The translations under genes were made by a program, and so were the position numbers. From Janthinobacterium violaceinigrum (GTDB taxonomy: Bacteria; Pseudomonadota; Gammaproteobacteria; Burkholderiales; Burkholderiaceae_D), in NCBI RefSeq assembly GCF_009208555.1, contig NZ_WFLI01000016.1:62001-126000 (forward strand): DNA of 64,000 nt, in the 5' to 3' direction. Position 1 is the stretch's first letter; each line of letters begins with the position of its first letter. The notes under the pieces are model-generated. The model had not been told where the DNA came from. It ran no database searches and saw only the letters and a program-made list of their open reading frames with translations. Positions 33,303 to 44,671 of the stretch are shown one piece after another.

Positions 33303-34115
33303 TCAGGCTTTGTTCAGGATCAGGGCCGGCGGTGGCGGCATGCCGGGCGAGACGGTCAGCACTTCATAGCCCGTTTCCGTCACCAGCACCGTGTGCTCCC
33401 ATTGCGCCGACAGGCTGCGGTCCTTGGTTTTGATGGTCCAGCCATCGTTCATTTCGCGGATTTCGCGGCGGCCCGAGTTGATCATCGGTTCCACGGTGAA
33501 AATCATGCCCGCTTCCAGGCGTTCCAGGGTGCCAGGTTTGCCGTAATGCAACACTTGCGGTTCTTCATGGAAGACCTTGCCGATGCCGTGGCCGCAGAAT
33601 TCGCGCACCACGCTGTAGCCGGCTTTTTCCGCATGCTGCTGGATGGCGTGGCCGATATCGCCCAGGTGGGCGCCGGGCTTGATCTGGTCGATGCCCAGCC
33701 ACATGCATTCATAGGTGATTTCCGACAGGCGCTTGGCCAGGATGGTCGGCGTGCCGACGAGGAACATGCGGCTGTTGTCGCCGTGGTAACCATCCTTGAT
33801 GACGGTGATGTCGAGGTTGACTGAGTCGCCGCTTTTCAAGACCTTGTCGCCGGGAATGCCGTGGCAGATGACGTCGTTGACGGACGTGCAGATGGCCTTC
33901 GGGTACGGTGTGTAGCCGGGCGGGCAATAGTTCAGCGGGGCAGGGATGGTGCCTTGCACGTTGATCATGTATTCATGGCACAGGCGGTCCAGTTCGCCCG
34001 TCGTGACACCCACCTTGACGAAGGGGGTGATGTAGTCGAGTACTTCGGCGCCGAGCTTGCCGGCAACGCGCATGCCTTCGATGTCGGCGGCGGTATTGAT
34101 ACGGATGGTGGACAT
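33303..34115 (-). CDS. map: Methionine aminopeptidase, type I
   Basis: A 270-residue metalloenzyme that removes the initiator methionine. Metal ligands are in the expected places: SVNLDITVIKDGYHGDNSRM (two aspartates), GHGIGKVFHEEPQV (histidine), and a C-terminal TVEPMI and WEHTVLVTE with glutamates. ATG at 34115 gives MSTIRINTAADIEGMR, as in other Map proteins; an in-frame upstream extension is unlikely. It is divergent from rpsB, the typical arrangement in many proteobacteria. Confidence 0.95.
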   Translation of the reverse strand: MSTIRINTAADIEGMRVAGKLGAEVLDYITPFVKVGVTTGELDRLCHEYMINVQGTIPAPLNYCPPGYTPYPKAICTSVNDVICHGIPGDKVLKSGDSVNLDITVIKDGYHGDNSRMFLVGTPTILAKRLSEITYECMWLGIDQIKPGAHLGDIGHAIQQHAEKAGYSVVREFCGHGIGKVFHEEPQVLHYGKPGTLERLEAGMIFTVEPMINSGRREIREMNDGWTIKTKDRSLSAQWEHTVLVTETGYEVLTVSPGMPPPPALILNKA

Positions 34116-34353
34116 GGTGTAATTCGCAATCTGCAAGAATTCGGGTGAAAAGCACAGACGATTCCCGCGCGAGGGAGGAAAAGTCTGCAAATATGTCGAA
34201 ATTATAAACGAGGCGCCCTGAATCCGCCGCCTCCTTCCTATGGGCGGGCCGGGTTTTGTGGGGGAAATAGCGATCGGCAAGCCGCGCCGCCGCGCCTTGC
34301 ACCACGCTGGTGCAAGAGCTGTTTCTGCAGGGCAGGCGATTTGTCGCGCGCAC

Positions 34354-34382
34354 TTGATGCGGCGGGCATTTCGGTGTAGAAT
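34354..34382 (+). promoter_or_regulatory. rpsB promoter
   Basis: TTGATG at 34354-34359 and TAGAAT at 34377-34382 are 17 bases apart. It lies about 135 bases ahead of rpsB, leaving room for the structured leader. Confidence 0.7.
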
Positions 34383-34450
34383 CCCGGGTTGCTTGAATTC
34401 TCTTTTGAGCAATGCAGTAAAACAGTGTCTTTAATTTTATATAAACACGC

Positions 34451-34494
34451 GAATCCGGTCGACAAGGGTGCCTGTATGGTGACTGATCGGATTC
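34451..34494 (+). promoter_or_regulatory. Stem in rpsB leader RNA
   Basis: GAATCCGGTC (34451-34460) pairs with GATCGGATTC (34485-34494) with one G-U pair, closing a loop of 24 bases. The stem ends 23 bases before the rpsB ATG. In enterobacteria, ribosomal protein S2 binds a structured leader of its own mRNA and represses rpsB-tsf. A like role here is inferred. Confidence 0.55.
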
Positions 34495-34517
34495 CAGACC
34501 CAACCCTGGAGTTAATA

Positions 34518-35270
34518 ATGTCCGTAACAATGCGCGAAATGCTGGAAGCCGGTGTCCACTTTGGTCACCAAACCCGTTTTTGGAATCCAAAAATGGCACC
34601 GTTCATCTTCGGCCATCGCAACAAGATCCACATCATCAACCTGGAAAAAACCATGGCGATGTACCAGGACGCAATGAAGCACGTGCGTCAACTGGCTGCA
34701 AACCGTGGCACCATCCTGATGGTTGGCACCAAGCGTCAAGCTCGCGAAATCATCGCTGCTGAAGCACAACGCGCTGGCGTGCCTTTCGTTGATCAACGTT
34801 GGTTGGGCGGTATGCTGACCAACTTCAAAACGATCAAAACCTCGATCAAGCGCCTGAAGGACATGGAAGCGATGATCGAAGACGGTTCGATCGAGAAGCT
34901 GTCGAAAAAAGAAGCGCTGATGTTCTCCCGCGAAATGATCAAGCTGCAAAAATCGATCGGCGGCATCAAGGACATGGGCGGCATTCCTGACGCAATCTTC
35001 GTTGTGGACGTCGGCTACCACAAAGGTGCGATCACCGAAGCAGCTAAACTGGGTATCCCGGTCATCGGCGTTGTCGATACCAACCACTCCCCAGAAGGCG
35101 TGAACTTCGTGATCCCAGGTAACGATGACTCCTCGAAAGCCATCATGTTGTACGCTCGCGGTGTTGCTGACGCAATCATCGAAGGCCGTGCAGCTGCCGG
35201 TAACGAAGTTGTTGAAATGGTTAAAGCAGCCGCTGGCGACGAATTCGTCGAAGTAAACGAACAGGCTTAA
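34518..35270 (+). CDS. rpsB: 30S ribosomal protein S2
   Basis: A 250-residue small-subunit protein. The N-terminal [15 protein letters not shown] and WLGGMLTN segments are conserved signatures. ATG at 34518 ([15 protein letters not shown]) is chosen because CTGGAG precedes it and it matches known S2 N-termini; the upstream in-frame extension from 34476 is leader sequence. Codon use is more A/T-tolerant than that of neighbours, as is usual for highly expressed genes. A terminator follows, then tsf. Confidence 0.97.
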   Translation: MSVTMREMLEAGVHFGHQTRFWNPKMAPFIFGHRNKIHIINLEKTMAMYQDAMKHVRQLAANRGTILMVGTKRQAREIIAAEAQRAGVPFVDQRWLGGMLTNFKTIKTSIKRLKDMEAMIEDGSIEKLSKKEALMFSREMIKLQKSIGGIKDMGGIPDAIFVVDVGYHKGAITEAAKLGIPVIGVVDTNHSPEGVNFVIPGNDDSSKAIMLYARGVADAIIEGRAAAGNEVVEMVKAAAGDEFVEVNEQA

Positions 35271-35317
35271 TGGCCAGGCTATCGCAAGATAGCTGTTTGT
35301 AAGCACAGCAGTAAGGG

Positions 35318-35349
35318 AAAAGGGGTGGCAGCAGCTCCCCCTTTTTTTT
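35318..35349 (+). terminator. Terminator between rpsB and tsf
   Basis: AAAAGGGG at 35318-35325 pairs with CCCC in the C run at 35337-35341 and the following T run (eight T). It should reduce read-through into tsf. Confidence 0.75.
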
Positions 35350-35428
35350 AACAAAAAAACGATAGTGACCGCTGGCGAGGCATGCATGTCCGGCCGCGAC
35401 TATCGACTCACCGAATCAGGAGAAACAC

Positions 35429-36340
35429 ATGGCAGCGATTACAGCAGCGATGGTAGGCGAATTGCGCGGCAAAACCGACGCACCAATGATGGAATGCAAA
35501 AAAGCACTGACCGAAGCCGATGGCGACATGGCTCGTGCGGAAGAGATCCTGCGCGTCAAACTGGGCGGCAAGGCATCGAAAGCATCGGCACGCATCACCG
35601 CTGAAGGCGTCGTGGCAACCTACATCGCCAATGGCGTAGGCGCCCTGGTCGAAGTGAACTCGGAAACCGACTTCGTTGCGAAAAACGACGATTTCCTGGC
35701 ACTGGCCAACAACGCTGCCCGTCTGGTAGCAGAACACAACCCGGCTGACGTAGCTGCCCTGCTGGCCCTGCCACTCGATGGCAAGACCCTGGAAGACGTG
35801 CGCGCTGCCCTGATCGGCAAAATCGGCGAAAACATGACCATCCGCCGCTTCCAGCGTTTCGAAACCAGCGCCAAGCTGGCTTCGTACCTGCACGGTTCGC
35901 GCATTGGCGTGATCGTCGAATTCGACGGCGCCGATGAGCAAGTGGGCAAAGACGTGGCCATGCACATCGCTGCAATGAAGCCAGTGTCGTTGTCGTCGGA
36001 GCAAGTTCCTGCGGAACTGATCGAAAAAGAGCGTTCGGTTGCACAACTGAAAGCCGAAGAAGACGCAGCCAAAGCGGCCGCCGAAGGCAAGCCAGCGCAA
36101 TCGCCGGAAATCCTGGCCAAGCGCCTGGAAGGTTCCGTACAGAAGTACCTGAAAGAAGTGTCCCTGCTGAACCAGGCTTTCGTGAAAAACGACAAGCTGT
36201 CGGTTGAGCAAATGCTGAAGGCGGCTAACACCAGCGTCAAAGGTTTCGCCATGTATGTAGTGGGCGAGGGCATCGAGAAGAAGCAAGACGACTTCGCAGC
36301 AGAAGTCGCAGCACAGATGGCTGCCTCCCAGGGAGCGTAA
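35429..36340 (+). CDS. tsf: Elongation factor Ts
   Basis: A 303-residue nucleotide exchange factor for EF-Tu. The N-terminal module ([26 protein letters not shown]) and the TDFVAKND segment are the two EF-Ts signatures. The length is usual. AGGAGAAAC before the ATG is a good ribosome binding site. It is followed by a strong terminator, so pyrH has its own promoter or relies on read-through. Confidence 0.97.
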   Translation: MAAITAAMVGELRGKTDAPMMECKKALTEADGDMARAEEILRVKLGGKASKASARITAEGVVATYIANGVGALVEVNSETDFVAKNDDFLALANNAARLVAEHNPADVAALLALPLDGKTLEDVRAALIGKIGENMTIRRFQRFETSAKLASYLHGSRIGVIVEFDGADEQVGKDVAMHIAAMKPVSLSSEQVPAELIEKERSVAQLKAEEDAAKAAAEGKPAQSPEILAKRLEGSVQKYLKEVSLLNQAFVKNDKLSVEQMLKAANTSVKGFAMYVVGEGIEKKQDDFAAEVAAQMAASQGA

Positions 36341-36346
36341 GTAAAG

Positions 36347-36369
36347 CGGGCCGAGAGGCCCGTTTTTTT
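36347..36369 (+). terminator. Rho-independent terminator after tsf
   Basis: CGGGCC (36347-36352) and GGCCCG (36357-36362) pair around GAGA, followed by seven T. Confidence 0.85.
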
Positions 36370-36487
36370 GGCCCGCCCGCACCTGTCGTGCCGGGCGGCG
36401 GCATGGGCAGCCCCGCGCGCCTATCCGGCGCTGCAAGGCGCTGCGCCATGTCATACTCGAATAACCTCATTTATGGAGCCCCAGCTC

Positions 36488-37204
36488 ATGTCAAAACCAG
36501 CCTACAAGCGCGTCCTCCTCAAGTTGTCCGGCGAAGCCCTGATGGGCGATGATCCCTACGGCATCAACCGCGCCACGATCGAGCGCATGGTGGCCGATGT
36601 GGCCGAGGTGGCGAAGTTGGGTGTGGAACTGGCAATCGTGATTGGCGGCGGCAATATCTTCCGCGGCGTCGCGCCTGGCGCGCAAGGCATGGACCGTGCC
36701 ACCGCCGACTACATGGGCATGCTTGCCACCGTGATGAACGCACTGGCCCTGGCCGATGCCATGCGCCACGTGGGCATCACCGCGCGCGTCATGTCGGCCA
36801 TCGGCATCGAACAAGTCGTCGAGCCGTACGTCCGTCCGAAAGCCCTGCAATACCTGGAAGAAGGTAAGGTTGTGGTCTTCGCCGCCGGCACGGGCAACCC
36901 GTTCTTCACCACCGACACGGCAGCTGCCCTGCGCGGTTCCGAGATCAGCGCCGAGATCGTCCTGAAGGCCACCAAGGTCGACGGCGTCTACACGGCCGAT
37001 CCGAAGAAGGATCCGAACGCCACCCTGTTCAACACGATTACGTTCGACGACGCCATCGCCAAGCACCTGCAAGTGATGGATGCCACCGCATTCGCCCTGT
37101 GCCGCGACCAGAAACTGCCGATCAAGGTGTTTTCGATCACCAAGCCAGGCGCGCTGATGCGCGTCATCATGGGCGAGGATGAAGGCACGCTGGTCCACGT
37201 ATAG
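36488..37204 (+). CDS. pyrH: Uridylate kinase
   Basis: A 238-residue UMP kinase of the amino-acid kinase family; it makes UDP for nucleic-acid and cell-wall precursors. [14 protein letters not shown] at the N-terminus and [18 protein letters not shown] are typical. GGAG at 36476-36479 supports ATG 36488. Position between tsf and frr is the standard bacterial order. Confidence 0.97.
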   Translation: MSKPAYKRVLLKLSGEALMGDDPYGINRATIERMVADVAEVAKLGVELAIVIGGGNIFRGVAPGAQGMDRATADYMGMLATVMNALALADAMRHVGITARVMSAIGIEQVVEPYVRPKALQYLEEGKVVVFAAGTGNPFFTTDTAAALRGSEISAEIVLKATKVDGVYTADPKKDPNATLFNTITFDDAIAKHLQVMDATAFALCRDQKLPIKVFSITKPGALMRVIMGEDEGTLVHV

Positions 37205-37388
37205 AAACAAGGAGCACCGAGAACCGTCCATGGCTGCGTTGCGGCGCCTGATCCACGTTATGTGCTATTCGTAGCGTCTTCGGTTCTGCGCCTTGCCCTG
37301 AACGGTTTTCGGCACTCCCGACTGTGCGGGTTTGTTTGCTGAATCCGGCAAAGTAGAATATTCATTGTTATCAAGATTGGAGAGCAGC

Positions 37389-37949
37389 ATGTCCTTAGCT
37401 GACGTTAAAAAGAACGCCCAGGAACGTATGACGAAATCGCTGGAAACACTGCGGGCCGACCTGGCCAAAGTGCGTACCGGCCGCGCCCATACGGGTATCC
37501 TGGACCACGTGATGGTCGACTACTACGGCTCGCCGACGGCGCTGACCCAGGTGGCCAACGTGACCCTGATCGATGCGCGCACCATCGGTGTGCAGCCATA
37601 TGAAAAGAAAATGGCTTCGACCGTCGAAAAAGCCATCCGCGACGCCGACCTGGGCTTGAACCCATCGGCACAGGGCGACCTGATCCGCGTTCCGACGCCG
37701 CCGCTGACGGAAGAGCGCCGCAAGGAAATGGTCAAGCTGGTCAAGAGCGAAGCGGAAGACGCGAAGATTGCCGTGCGTAACATTCGCCGCGATGCAAACG
37801 AGTCGCTGAAGAAACTGGTCAAGGAAAAAGCCTGCTCCGAGGACGATGAGCGCCGCTCGTCGGAAGAAGTGCAGAAACTGACGGACAAGTTTATCGCCGA
37901 CATCGACAAGATGGTGGTCGACAAAGAAAAAGAAGTGCTGACGGTCTAG
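37389..37949 (+). CDS. frr: Ribosome recycling factor
   Basis: A 186-residue protein that, with EF-G, splits ribosomes after termination. The start [14 protein letters not shown] is supported by GGAGAG; internal [14 protein letters not shown] and [15 protein letters not shown] are family signatures. About 180 bases separate it from pyrH, which may hold a separate promoter. Confidence 0.97.
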   Translation: MSLADVKKNAQERMTKSLETLRADLAKVRTGRAHTGILDHVMVDYYGSPTALTQVANVTLIDARTIGVQPYEKKMASTVEKAIRDADLGLNPSAQGDLIRVPTPPLTEERRKEMVKLVKSEAEDAKIAVRNIRRDANESLKKLVKEKACSEDDERRSSEEVQKLTDKFIADIDKMVVDKEKEVLTV

Positions 37950-37967
37950 TTTTCAGTTCTTTTGACG

Positions 37968-37998
37968 CTGCCCGGGAAAGCATGGCTTTTCCGGGCAG
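37968..37998 (+). terminator. 14-bp hairpin between frr and uppS
   Basis: CTGCCCGGGAAAGC pairs with GCTTTTCCGGGCAG (one G-T pair) around a three-base loop. No T run follows directly, so it may be an RNA-processing or pausing hairpin rather than a strong terminator. Confidence 0.55.
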
Positions 37999-38048
37999 TG
38001 CTATTTGGCGCATAATAGTTATCTTTTATTTTTGGTATTCGTGTTTTC

Positions 38049-38816
38049 ATGATCTATTCGAGTTCGACAACGGCAGTACCCGAGGTGGGCACGGTGCCGC
38101 GCCATGTGGCAATCATTATGGATGGCAATGGCCGCTGGGCAACCAAACGCTTCCTGCCCCGCGTGGCTGGCCACGTCAAGGGCGCCGACGCCGTGCGCGG
38201 CGTCGTCGAGACCTGTCTCGAACGGGGCGTCGAATACCTGACCCTGTTTGCCTTCAGCTCGGAAAACTGGCGCCGCCCGGAAGAAGAGGTGTCGATGCTG
38301 ATGCGCCTGTTCGTCACCATGCTGGAACGCGAAGTTGTCAAGATGCATGCCAACGACATCCGCTTGAAAGTCGTGGGCGACCTGTCGCGCTTCAATGAGC
38401 AGCTGCAAACGCTGATCGCCAATGCGGAACGCAAGACGGCACGCAATACGCGCCTGACGGTGACCATCTGCGCCAACTATGGCGGCCGCTGGGACATCAT
38501 GCAGGCAGTCAACAAAATGACGGCCGAGGCTGCCGCCAATGGCCAGCCCGCCACACACGCTTACACGGAAGAGCAATTGGCGCCGCACCTGGCCATGGCC
38601 TATGCGCCCGAGCCCGACCTGTTCATCCGCACGGGCGGCGAACAGCGCATCTCCAATTTCCTGCTGTGGCAACTGGCGTACACTGAGTTGTTTTTCACCG
38701 AAACCTTCTGGCCCGACTTCAATGACGAGTGCCTCGACGCGGCAATCGCGTCTTACCAGCAGCGCGAACGGCGCTTTGGCCGTACCAGCGCGCAACTAAC
38801 TGAAAAGACAAACTGA
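38049..38816 (+). CDS. uppS: Undecaprenyl diphosphate synthase
   Basis: A 255-residue cis-prenyltransferase that makes the C55 lipid carrier for peptidoglycan and O-antigen. [13 protein letters not shown] holds the catalytic aspartate, [11 protein letters not shown] and [20 protein letters not shown] are the other conserved regions. The stop overlaps the cdsA start (TGATG), so they are coupled. Confidence 0.97.
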   Translation: MIYSSSTTAVPEVGTVPRHVAIIMDGNGRWATKRFLPRVAGHVKGADAVRGVVETCLERGVEYLTLFAFSSENWRRPEEEVSMLMRLFVTMLEREVVKMHANDIRLKVVGDLSRFNEQLQTLIANAERKTARNTRLTVTICANYGGRWDIMQAVNKMTAEAAANGQPATHAYTEEQLAPHLAMAYAPEPDLFIRTGGEQRISNFLLWQLAYTELFFTETFWPDFNDECLDAAIASYQQRERRFGRTSAQLTEKTN

Positions 38817-39649
38817 TGCTGAAAACACGGATAATCACCGCCCTGGTCTTGTTGGCGGTCTTGCTGCCGGTTCTGTATCTGAATTATTTCCCCGCCTTCG
38901 CCGTGATCGCCACGGCGTTCTTCGGCGCCGCCGTCTGGGAAAGCTTCCGCATTTTCAAAAATCGCCAGGCGCTGCTGATCGCCGCCGTCTGGACTGCCGC
39001 CTTCGCTTATACGTTTTTTGTCGGTAACGGCATGGCGCAGCTCAATTTCTGGTTCGCCCTGTGCGTGGCCATCTGGCTGATCCGCTTCGTGCCCTCACTG
39101 GCGACGGGCTTGCCGCCCACCGAAGGCCTGGGCAATACCTTGCTCAGCCTGGTCTATCCGGTCACCATCGTCGGCTGCTTCGTTGCCATCATCGCCTTGT
39201 TCCTGCATAGCCCGCTGTACCTGCTGTCCGTGATGGCGCTCGTCTGGATCGCCGATATCGGCGCGTATTTCTCGGGCAAGGCTTTCGGCAAGCGCAAGCT
39301 GGCGCCAAGTATTTCCCCAGGGAAATCCTGGGAAGGCGCCATTGGCGGCGGCATCGCCGTGCTCGTCATCGCCGCCATCACCATCGTTGCCGCGCCATCG
39401 CTGCCGGTCCTGCAAGACACCTTCGCCGTGCAGCTGCAATTGCGCCGCGGATGGCTGGTGGCCTTGCTGGTGCTGCTGCTGATCGTCGCCGCCAGCATCG
39501 TCGGCGACCTGTTCGAATCCCAATTGAAGCGCCGCGCCGGCATCAAGGACAGCAGCAACCTGCTGCCTGGCCATGGCGGCGTACTCGACCGTATCGACGC
39601 ACTGATCCCGGTCTTGCCATTTGCCGCCCTCGTGGCCAGCTGGCTTTAA
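38816..39649 (+). CDS. cdsA: Phosphatidate cytidylyltransferase
   Basis: A 277-residue inner-membrane protein with about eight helices. It makes CDP-diacylglycerol for phospholipids. The C-terminal signature [18 protein letters not shown] followed by [13 protein letters not shown] is diagnostic. It overlaps uppS by one base, and dxr follows within 8 bp. Confidence 0.95.
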   Translation: MLKTRIITALVLLAVLLPVLYLNYFPAFAVIATAFFGAAVWESFRIFKNRQALLIAAVWTAAFAYTFFVGNGMAQLNFWFALCVAIWLIRFVPSLATGLPPTEGLGNTLLSLVYPVTIVGCFVAIIALFLHSPLYLLSVMALVWIADIGAYFSGKAFGKRKLAPSISPGKSWEGAIGGGIAVLVIAAITIVAAPSLPVLQDTFAVQLQLRRGWLVALLVLLLIVAASIVGDLFESQLKRRAGIKDSSNLLPGHGGVLDRIDALIPVLPFAALVASWL

Positions 39650-39657
39650 GGAAACTC

Positions 39658-40842
39658 ATGCAATACATCACCATCCTTGGCGCCACCGGTTCGATCGGCG
39701 TGTCTACCCTGGACGTGCTCGCGCGTCATCCCGAGCAATACAGCGTATATGCGCTGAGCGCGCATACCCGTGTGGCCGAACTGGCCGCCCAGTGTCTGCA
39801 GTTCCGTCCCCAGCGCGCCGTCGTCGCCACGGCTGACGCGGCCCTTGAACTGACGCGCTTGCTGCGCGGGCAGGGCGTCGATACGCAAGTCGAGTATGGC
39901 GAGGCGGCCCTGTGCGCCATCGCCAGCGCGCCGCAGGTGACGGGCGTGATGGCGGCCATCGTCGGTGCGGCCGGCCTGGCGCCCACCCTGGCGGCGGCAC
40001 GTGCCGGAAAGAAAGTACTGCTGGCCAATAAGGAAGCACTGGTCATGTCGGGCCAGCTGTTCATCGACGCCGTGCACGACAACGGCGCCGTGCTGCTGCC
40101 CATCGACAGCGAGCACAACGCAATCTTCCAATGCATGCCGCACGCCCATGGCCGCGCGCCAGGCGCCGCCGGCGTGGCAAAGATCGTGCTGACGGCGTCC
40201 GGCGGCCCCTTCCTCACGCGCGACGTCGAGACGCTGGACAAGGTCACGCCGGACCAGGCCTGCAAGCACCCGACCTGGGCCATGGGGCGCAAGATTTCCG
40301 TCGATTCGGCCACCATGATGAACAAGGGTCTGGAAGTGATCGAGGCCCACTGGCTGTTCGGCGCTCCTGCCGAGCAGATCGAGGTGCTGATCCATCCGCA
40401 AAGCGTGATCCATTCGATGGTGTCGTACATCGACGGTTCCGTGCTGGCCCAGCTGGGCAATCCCGACATGCGCACGCCCATCGCCCATGCGCTCGCGTAT
40501 CCGCAGCGCATCGCTTCCGGCGTGGCGCAGCTGGACCTGGCCCAGGTGGCCACCCTGCAGTTCGAACGTCCCGATTTCCGCCGTTTCCCCTGCCTGGCGC
40601 TGGCGTTCGACGCCTTGCGCGCGGGCGGCACGGCGCCGGCCCTGCTCAACGCGGCCAATGAAGTGGCCGTGCAAGCCTTCCTCGACGAACAGATCGGCTT
40701 CCGCCAGATCGACCGCGTCATCGCGCATGTGATCGAGACGGTGCCGCATGGCGCCGCCTCCAGCATCGAGGCCGTGATGGAGCAGGACCGTCTGGCCCGC
40801 GCTGCCGCCCACGCGTATATCGCCCAAAGGCTGGCTGCATGA
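39658..40842 (+). CDS. dxr: 1-deoxy-D-xylulose 5-phosphate reductoisomerase
   Basis: A 394-residue NADPH enzyme of the MEP isoprenoid pathway, which supplies the precursor of the uppS substrate. The N-terminal [14 protein letters not shown] binds [14 protein letters not shown] and [12 protein letters not shown] are conserved, and [19 protein letters not shown] lies near the substrate site. The ATG at 39658 has AAGGAAAC upstream. It overlaps rseP by four bases. Confidence 0.97.
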   Translation: MQYITILGATGSIGVSTLDVLARHPEQYSVYALSAHTRVAELAAQCLQFRPQRAVVATADAALELTRLLRGQGVDTQVEYGEAALCAIASAPQVTGVMAAIVGAAGLAPTLAAARAGKKVLLANKEALVMSGQLFIDAVHDNGAVLLPIDSEHNAIFQCMPHAHGRAPGAAGVAKIVLTASGGPFLTRDVETLDKVTPDQACKHPTWAMGRKISVDSATMMNKGLEVIEAHWLFGAPAEQIEVLIHPQSVIHSMVSYIDGSVLAQLGNPDMRTPIAHALAYPQRIASGVAQLDLAQVATLQFERPDFRRFPCLALAFDALRAGGTAPALLNAANEVAVQAFLDEQIGFRQIDRVIAHVIETVPHGAASSIEAVMEQDRLARAAAHAYIAQRLAA

Positions 40843-42200
40843 CGCTCATCACTACCTTGCTGGCCTTTATCGTCGCGCTCGGTTCACTGATCACCTTGCA
40901 CGAGCTGGGCCACTATCTGGTGGCGCGCTGGTGCGGCGTGAAAGTGCTGCGTTTTTCGATCGGCATGGGAAAAGTGGTGTATTCGCGCAAGTTTGGCAAG
41001 GACCAGACGGAATGGGCGATTTCCGCGCTGCCGCTGGGCGGCTATGTCAGCATGCTCGACAGCCGCGCACAAGACCTCAGCGACTTGCCGGAAAGCGAAT
41101 TGCGCCGCGAATTCACGCGCCAGAGCGTGTGGCGCCGCATCGCCATCGTGGCCGCCGGCCCGCTGGCCAATTTCCTCGTCGCCATCGTGCTGTACGCGGG
41201 CCTGTTCATGCATGGCATCGAAGAGCCGTCGAGCAAGCTGGGCCCCGTGGCCGAGCAGACGGCCGCCTATACGGCCGGCTTGCGCAGCGGCGATACGGTC
41301 GAGTCGGTGAATGGCAAGGCCGTGGCCAGCTGGTCCGAGCTGCGCTGGGAACTGATCCAGGCGGCCCTCGACAAGCAGCCGGCGCGCATCGAAGTGCGCC
41401 GTCCCGACCGGGGCCAGCAGGAAGCCACCTTGCCGACGGCCAGCCTGACGGAAACGGACCTGGAAGGCGACGTGCTGGGCAAGCTGGGCCTGACCCTGGC
41501 CCGTTCGGCGCCCACCCTGATGGAAATCATGCCCGGCGGCGCTGCCGCGCGCGCCGGCCTGCAGAAGGGCGACGAGCTGCTGGCCATCGACGAGCAGCCC
41601 GTGCACGACGTGGCGGCCGTCATCGCCACCCTGAGCCAGGCGCCGGGCCGGACCTTGCAATTGCAGCTCTTGCGCCAGGGCCAGGACCTGACCTTGGCCA
41701 TCACGCCGGACGCCGTGCCGGGCGCAGGAGCAGAGGGAGCTGTAACAGTTGGTAAGATCCAGGCAAAGCTGGGACAGGTGCCGGATATGATCACCGTGGC
41801 CTCCGGACCGTTTTCCGCCGTGGGCAAGGCGTCTGCCAAGGTCTGGGATACCAGTGTCATGAGCCTGAAAATGCTGGGTAAAATGATCACCGGCCAGGTC
41901 TCGCTGAAGAATGTGACGGGTCCCATTACCATCGCCGATTACGCGGGCCAGACGGCGCGCATCGGCCTGGTGAGCTACCTGAGCTTCATCGCCTTCATCA
42001 GTATCAGTCTGGGCGTGATGAATTTGCTACCCATTCCTGTTCTGGATGGCGGGCATTTGCTGTATTATTCGCTGGAAGTTTTGACCGGACGCCCCTTGCC
42101 GGAGCGCGTAGGCGAGATTGCCCAGCGCCTGGGGATCGGTTTGTTGCTGACCTTGATGGTGCTTGCCGTCTTTAATGACGTGTTGCGATTGCTGAATTAG
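40839..42200 (+). CDS. rseP: Site-2 protease RseP
   Basis: A 453-residue inner-membrane zinc metalloprotease that cuts anti-sigma factors in the envelope-stress cascade. HELGH near the N-terminus binds zinc, two PDZ domains lie about 120-290, and the C-terminal [12 protein letters not shown] completes the site. Its gene begins within the dxr stop, and bamA follows 83 bp later, fitting the usual envelope-biogenesis order. Confidence 0.96.
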   Translation: MTLITTLLAFIVALGSLITLHELGHYLVARWCGVKVLRFSIGMGKVVYSRKFGKDQTEWAISALPLGGYVSMLDSRAQDLSDLPESELRREFTRQSVWRRIAIVAAGPLANFLVAIVLYAGLFMHGIEEPSSKLGPVAEQTAAYTAGLRSGDTVESVNGKAVASWSELRWELIQAALDKQPARIEVRRPDRGQQEATLPTASLTETDLEGDVLGKLGLTLARSAPTLMEIMPGGAAARAGLQKGDELLAIDEQPVHDVAAVIATLSQAPGRTLQLQLLRQGQDLTLAITPDAVPGAGAEGAVTVGKIQAKLGQVPDMITVASGPFSAVGKASAKVWDTSVMSLKMLGKMITGQVSLKNVTGPITIADYAGQTARIGLVSYLSFIAFISISLGVMNLLPIPVLDGGHLLYYSLEVLTGRPLPERVGEIAQRLGIGLLLTLMVLAVFNDVLRLLN

Positions 42201-42283
42201 GGCCGTGGTTGATGCCATTGCGTGAGTCGCACAAGCAATCTTTTGTGTATGTTGTCCATTGATTTACCCATTGAATAACCCCA

Positions 42284-44620
42284 ATGAAATTACATTCTGC
42301 TCGTTTTGCCTTGCCTTCCTTTCGTCGCAGCCTGATCGGCGCTGCCGTCATGGCCTTCTGTGCCGGCCACGCGCTGGCCGTCCAGCCATTCACTGTCAAG
42401 GATATCCGGGTCGAAGGGATCCAGCGTACTGAAGCGGGCACTGTTTTCAGCTACCTGCCGGTGCGCGTGGGCGAGACGTTCTCCGACGAGAAGAGTGTCG
42501 CCGCCATCAAAGCCCTGTATGCGACGGGTTTTTTCAAGGATGTGCGCCTGGAAGTCGACGGCGACGTGCTGGTGGTGCTGGTCGAGGAACGCCCGGCCAT
42601 CGCTTCCGTGGAATTTACCGGCACCAAGGAATTTGAAAAGGACGTGCTGGTCAAGGCACTGAAGGAAATCGGCGTCGGTGAAGCCAAGATTTTCGACAAG
42701 GCGTCCGTCGACCGCGCGGAACAAGAGCTCAAGCGCCAGTACCTGTCGCATGGCCTGTACGGCGTGAAGATCACCACCACCGTCACGCCGATCGAGCGCA
42801 ACCGCGTCAACGTGGTGTTTGCCGTCGACGAGGGCGACGTGGCCCGCATCAAGCAGATCAACATCGTCGGCAACAAGGCCTTCAGCGACAAGGAATTGCG
42901 CGAACAGCTGGCCCTGAACACGGGCGGCTGGTTCAGCTGGTACACCAAGGCCGATCAGTATTCGAAGACCAAGCTGACGGGCGACATCGAGTCGCTCAAG
43001 TCCTACTACCTGGACCGCGGCTATATCGAGATGCAGGTCGACTCGACGCAAGTGTCGATCACGCCCGATAAAAAAGATATCTACCTGACCATCAATATCA
43101 CCGAAGGCGAGAAGTACAAGATCGCCGGCACCAAGTTCGAAGGCGAGATGTTCGGCCGCGAAGAGGAGCTGAAAGCCCTGAACCTGATGCGCGAAGGCGA
43201 GATCTATTCGGGCGCGCGCCTGACGGCCACGAACAAGCGCATCCAGGACCGCCTGGCCACGTTCGGCTATGCCTTTGCCAACGTCAACGCCAATCCGGAA
43301 ATCAACCGCGAAAAGCATGAAGTGGGCTTCACCTTCTTCATCGATCCGGGCAAGCGCGTGTATGTGCGCCACATGAATATCGCCGGCAACACCACCACGC
43401 GCGATGAAGTCATCCGCCGCGAATTCCGCCAGTTCGAATCGTCCTGGTATGACAGCAACAAGATCAAGCTGTCGCGCGACCGCGTCGACCGCCTGGGCTA
43501 CTTCAAGGACGTGACCATCGACACGCCGGAAGCGCAGGGCACGACCGACCAGGTCGACGTCAACGTGACGGTGGTGGAAAAGCCGACGGGTAACTTCCTG
43601 ATCGGCGGCGCGTTCTCGCAGTCCGAGAAGTTCACCTTGTCGGCATCGATTTCGCAGGCCAACTTCGCCGGTAGCGGCAACACGGTGGGCATCGAACTCA
43701 ATACCAGCCATTACAGCCGTACGATTGCGTTTTCGCAAACCAATCCGTACTATACGGACGATGGTATTTCGCGCAGTTTCGAAGTCTACCTGCGTACGAC
43801 GGAACCGCCGGCGCTGAACATCGGCAGCTACAAGATCAAGCAAACAGGTGGCCGCGTCAGCTTCGGCGTGCCGTTCTCGGAAGTCGACACCGTCTTCTTC
43901 GGCATCGGCGCCGAGCGCTCGCGCATCGAGACGGACATCACCAGCCCGATCCGCTTCAAGCAGTACGTGATCGACAATGGCGGCCCGTCGGACGGTATCG
44001 GTTCGGCTACCACGAATTCCATCCCGCTGACGGCGGCATGGCAGCGCGACAGCCGCGACAGCGCCCTGACGCCGTCGATCGGCCGCTACCAGCGCGTCAA
44101 TCTGGAGGCTGACCTGATCGGCGACCAGAAATACTTCCGTGCCATCTATGAGCACCAGTATTTCCGTCCGCTGTTCAGCAAGGTCACCCTGGCGCTGAAG
44201 GGCGAGATCGATTACGGCCACGGTATCGGCAATCACGTGTACCCCGTCTTCAAGAACTTCTACGGCGGCGGTATCGGTTCGGTCCGCGGCTACCTGAGTT
44301 CTTCGCTGGGCGCGGTCGAACCGAGCACCAACGATGCACTGGGTGGCGCGTCGCGCCTGATCGGTAACGCGGAACTGCAGATGCCATTCCCCGGTTCGGG
44401 CAATGACCGCAGCCTGCGCTGGTTCGGTTTCCTTGACGGCGGCCAGGTCTACCAGGAAGGCGAAAAAATGCGGATCTCGCAATTGCGCTATTCTGCTGGC
44501 TTGGGCATCAGCTGGATTTCGCCGGTGGGCCCGCTCAAGCTGAGCTATGCCAAGCCGCTGAACGCCAAGCCGACGGACCGCCTGGAGCGCTTCCAGTTCC
44601 AGATGGGTACCGGTTTCTAA
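42284..44620 (+). CDS. bamA: Outer-membrane protein assembly factor BamA
   Basis: A 778-residue Omp85 protein. A signal peptide (about 1-32, cut near GHALA) is followed by five POTRA domains (about 33-430) and a C-terminal beta barrel ending in an aromatic residue (MGTGF). The barrel has FYGGGIGSVRGY, the conserved loop-6 VRGY/F motif. BamA folds and inserts outer-membrane proteins. It is followed by skp 51 bp later. Confidence 0.97.
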   Translation: MKLHSARFALPSFRRSLIGAAVMAFCAGHALAVQPFTVKDIRVEGIQRTEAGTVFSYLPVRVGETFSDEKSVAAIKALYATGFFKDVRLEVDGDVLVVLVEERPAIASVEFTGTKEFEKDVLVKALKEIGVGEAKIFDKASVDRAEQELKRQYLSHGLYGVKITTTVTPIERNRVNVVFAVDEGDVARIKQINIVGNKAFSDKELREQLALNTGGWFSWYTKADQYSKTKLTGDIESLKSYYLDRGYIEMQVDSTQVSITPDKKDIYLTINITEGEKYKIAGTKFEGEMFGREEELKALNLMREGEIYSGARLTATNKRIQDRLATFGYAFANVNANPEINREKHEVGFTFFIDPGKRVYVRHMNIAGNTTTRDEVIRREFRQFESSWYDSNKIKLSRDRVDRLGYFKDVTIDTPEAQGTTDQVDVNVTVVEKPTGNFLIGGAFSQSEKFTLSASISQANFAGSGNTVGIELNTSHYSRTIAFSQTNPYYTDDGISRSFEVYLRTTEPPALNIGSYKIKQTGGRVSFGVPFSEVDTVFFGIGAERSRIETDITSPIRFKQYVIDNGGPSDGIGSATTNSIPLTAAWQRDSRDSALTPSIGRYQRVNLEADLIGDQKYFRAIYEHQYFRPLFSKVTLALKGEIDYGHGIGNHVYPVFKNFYGGGIGSVRGYLSSSLGAVEPSTNDALGGASRLIGNAELQMPFPGSGNDRSLRWFGFLDGGQVYQEGEKMRISQLRYSAGLGISWISPVGPLKLSYAKPLNAKPTDRLERFQFQMGTGF

Positions 44621-44671
44621 CCGGCCATCTGAACGGGGGCGACAGCTTTTACTTTTTGACCATGGAGTATC

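Noticed and set aside
34476..34517. Upstream start for rpsB at 34476 (MVTDRIPDP...)
   Set aside because: It lies within the leader stem and is not part of known S2 proteins; the Shine-Dalgarno sits before 34518.
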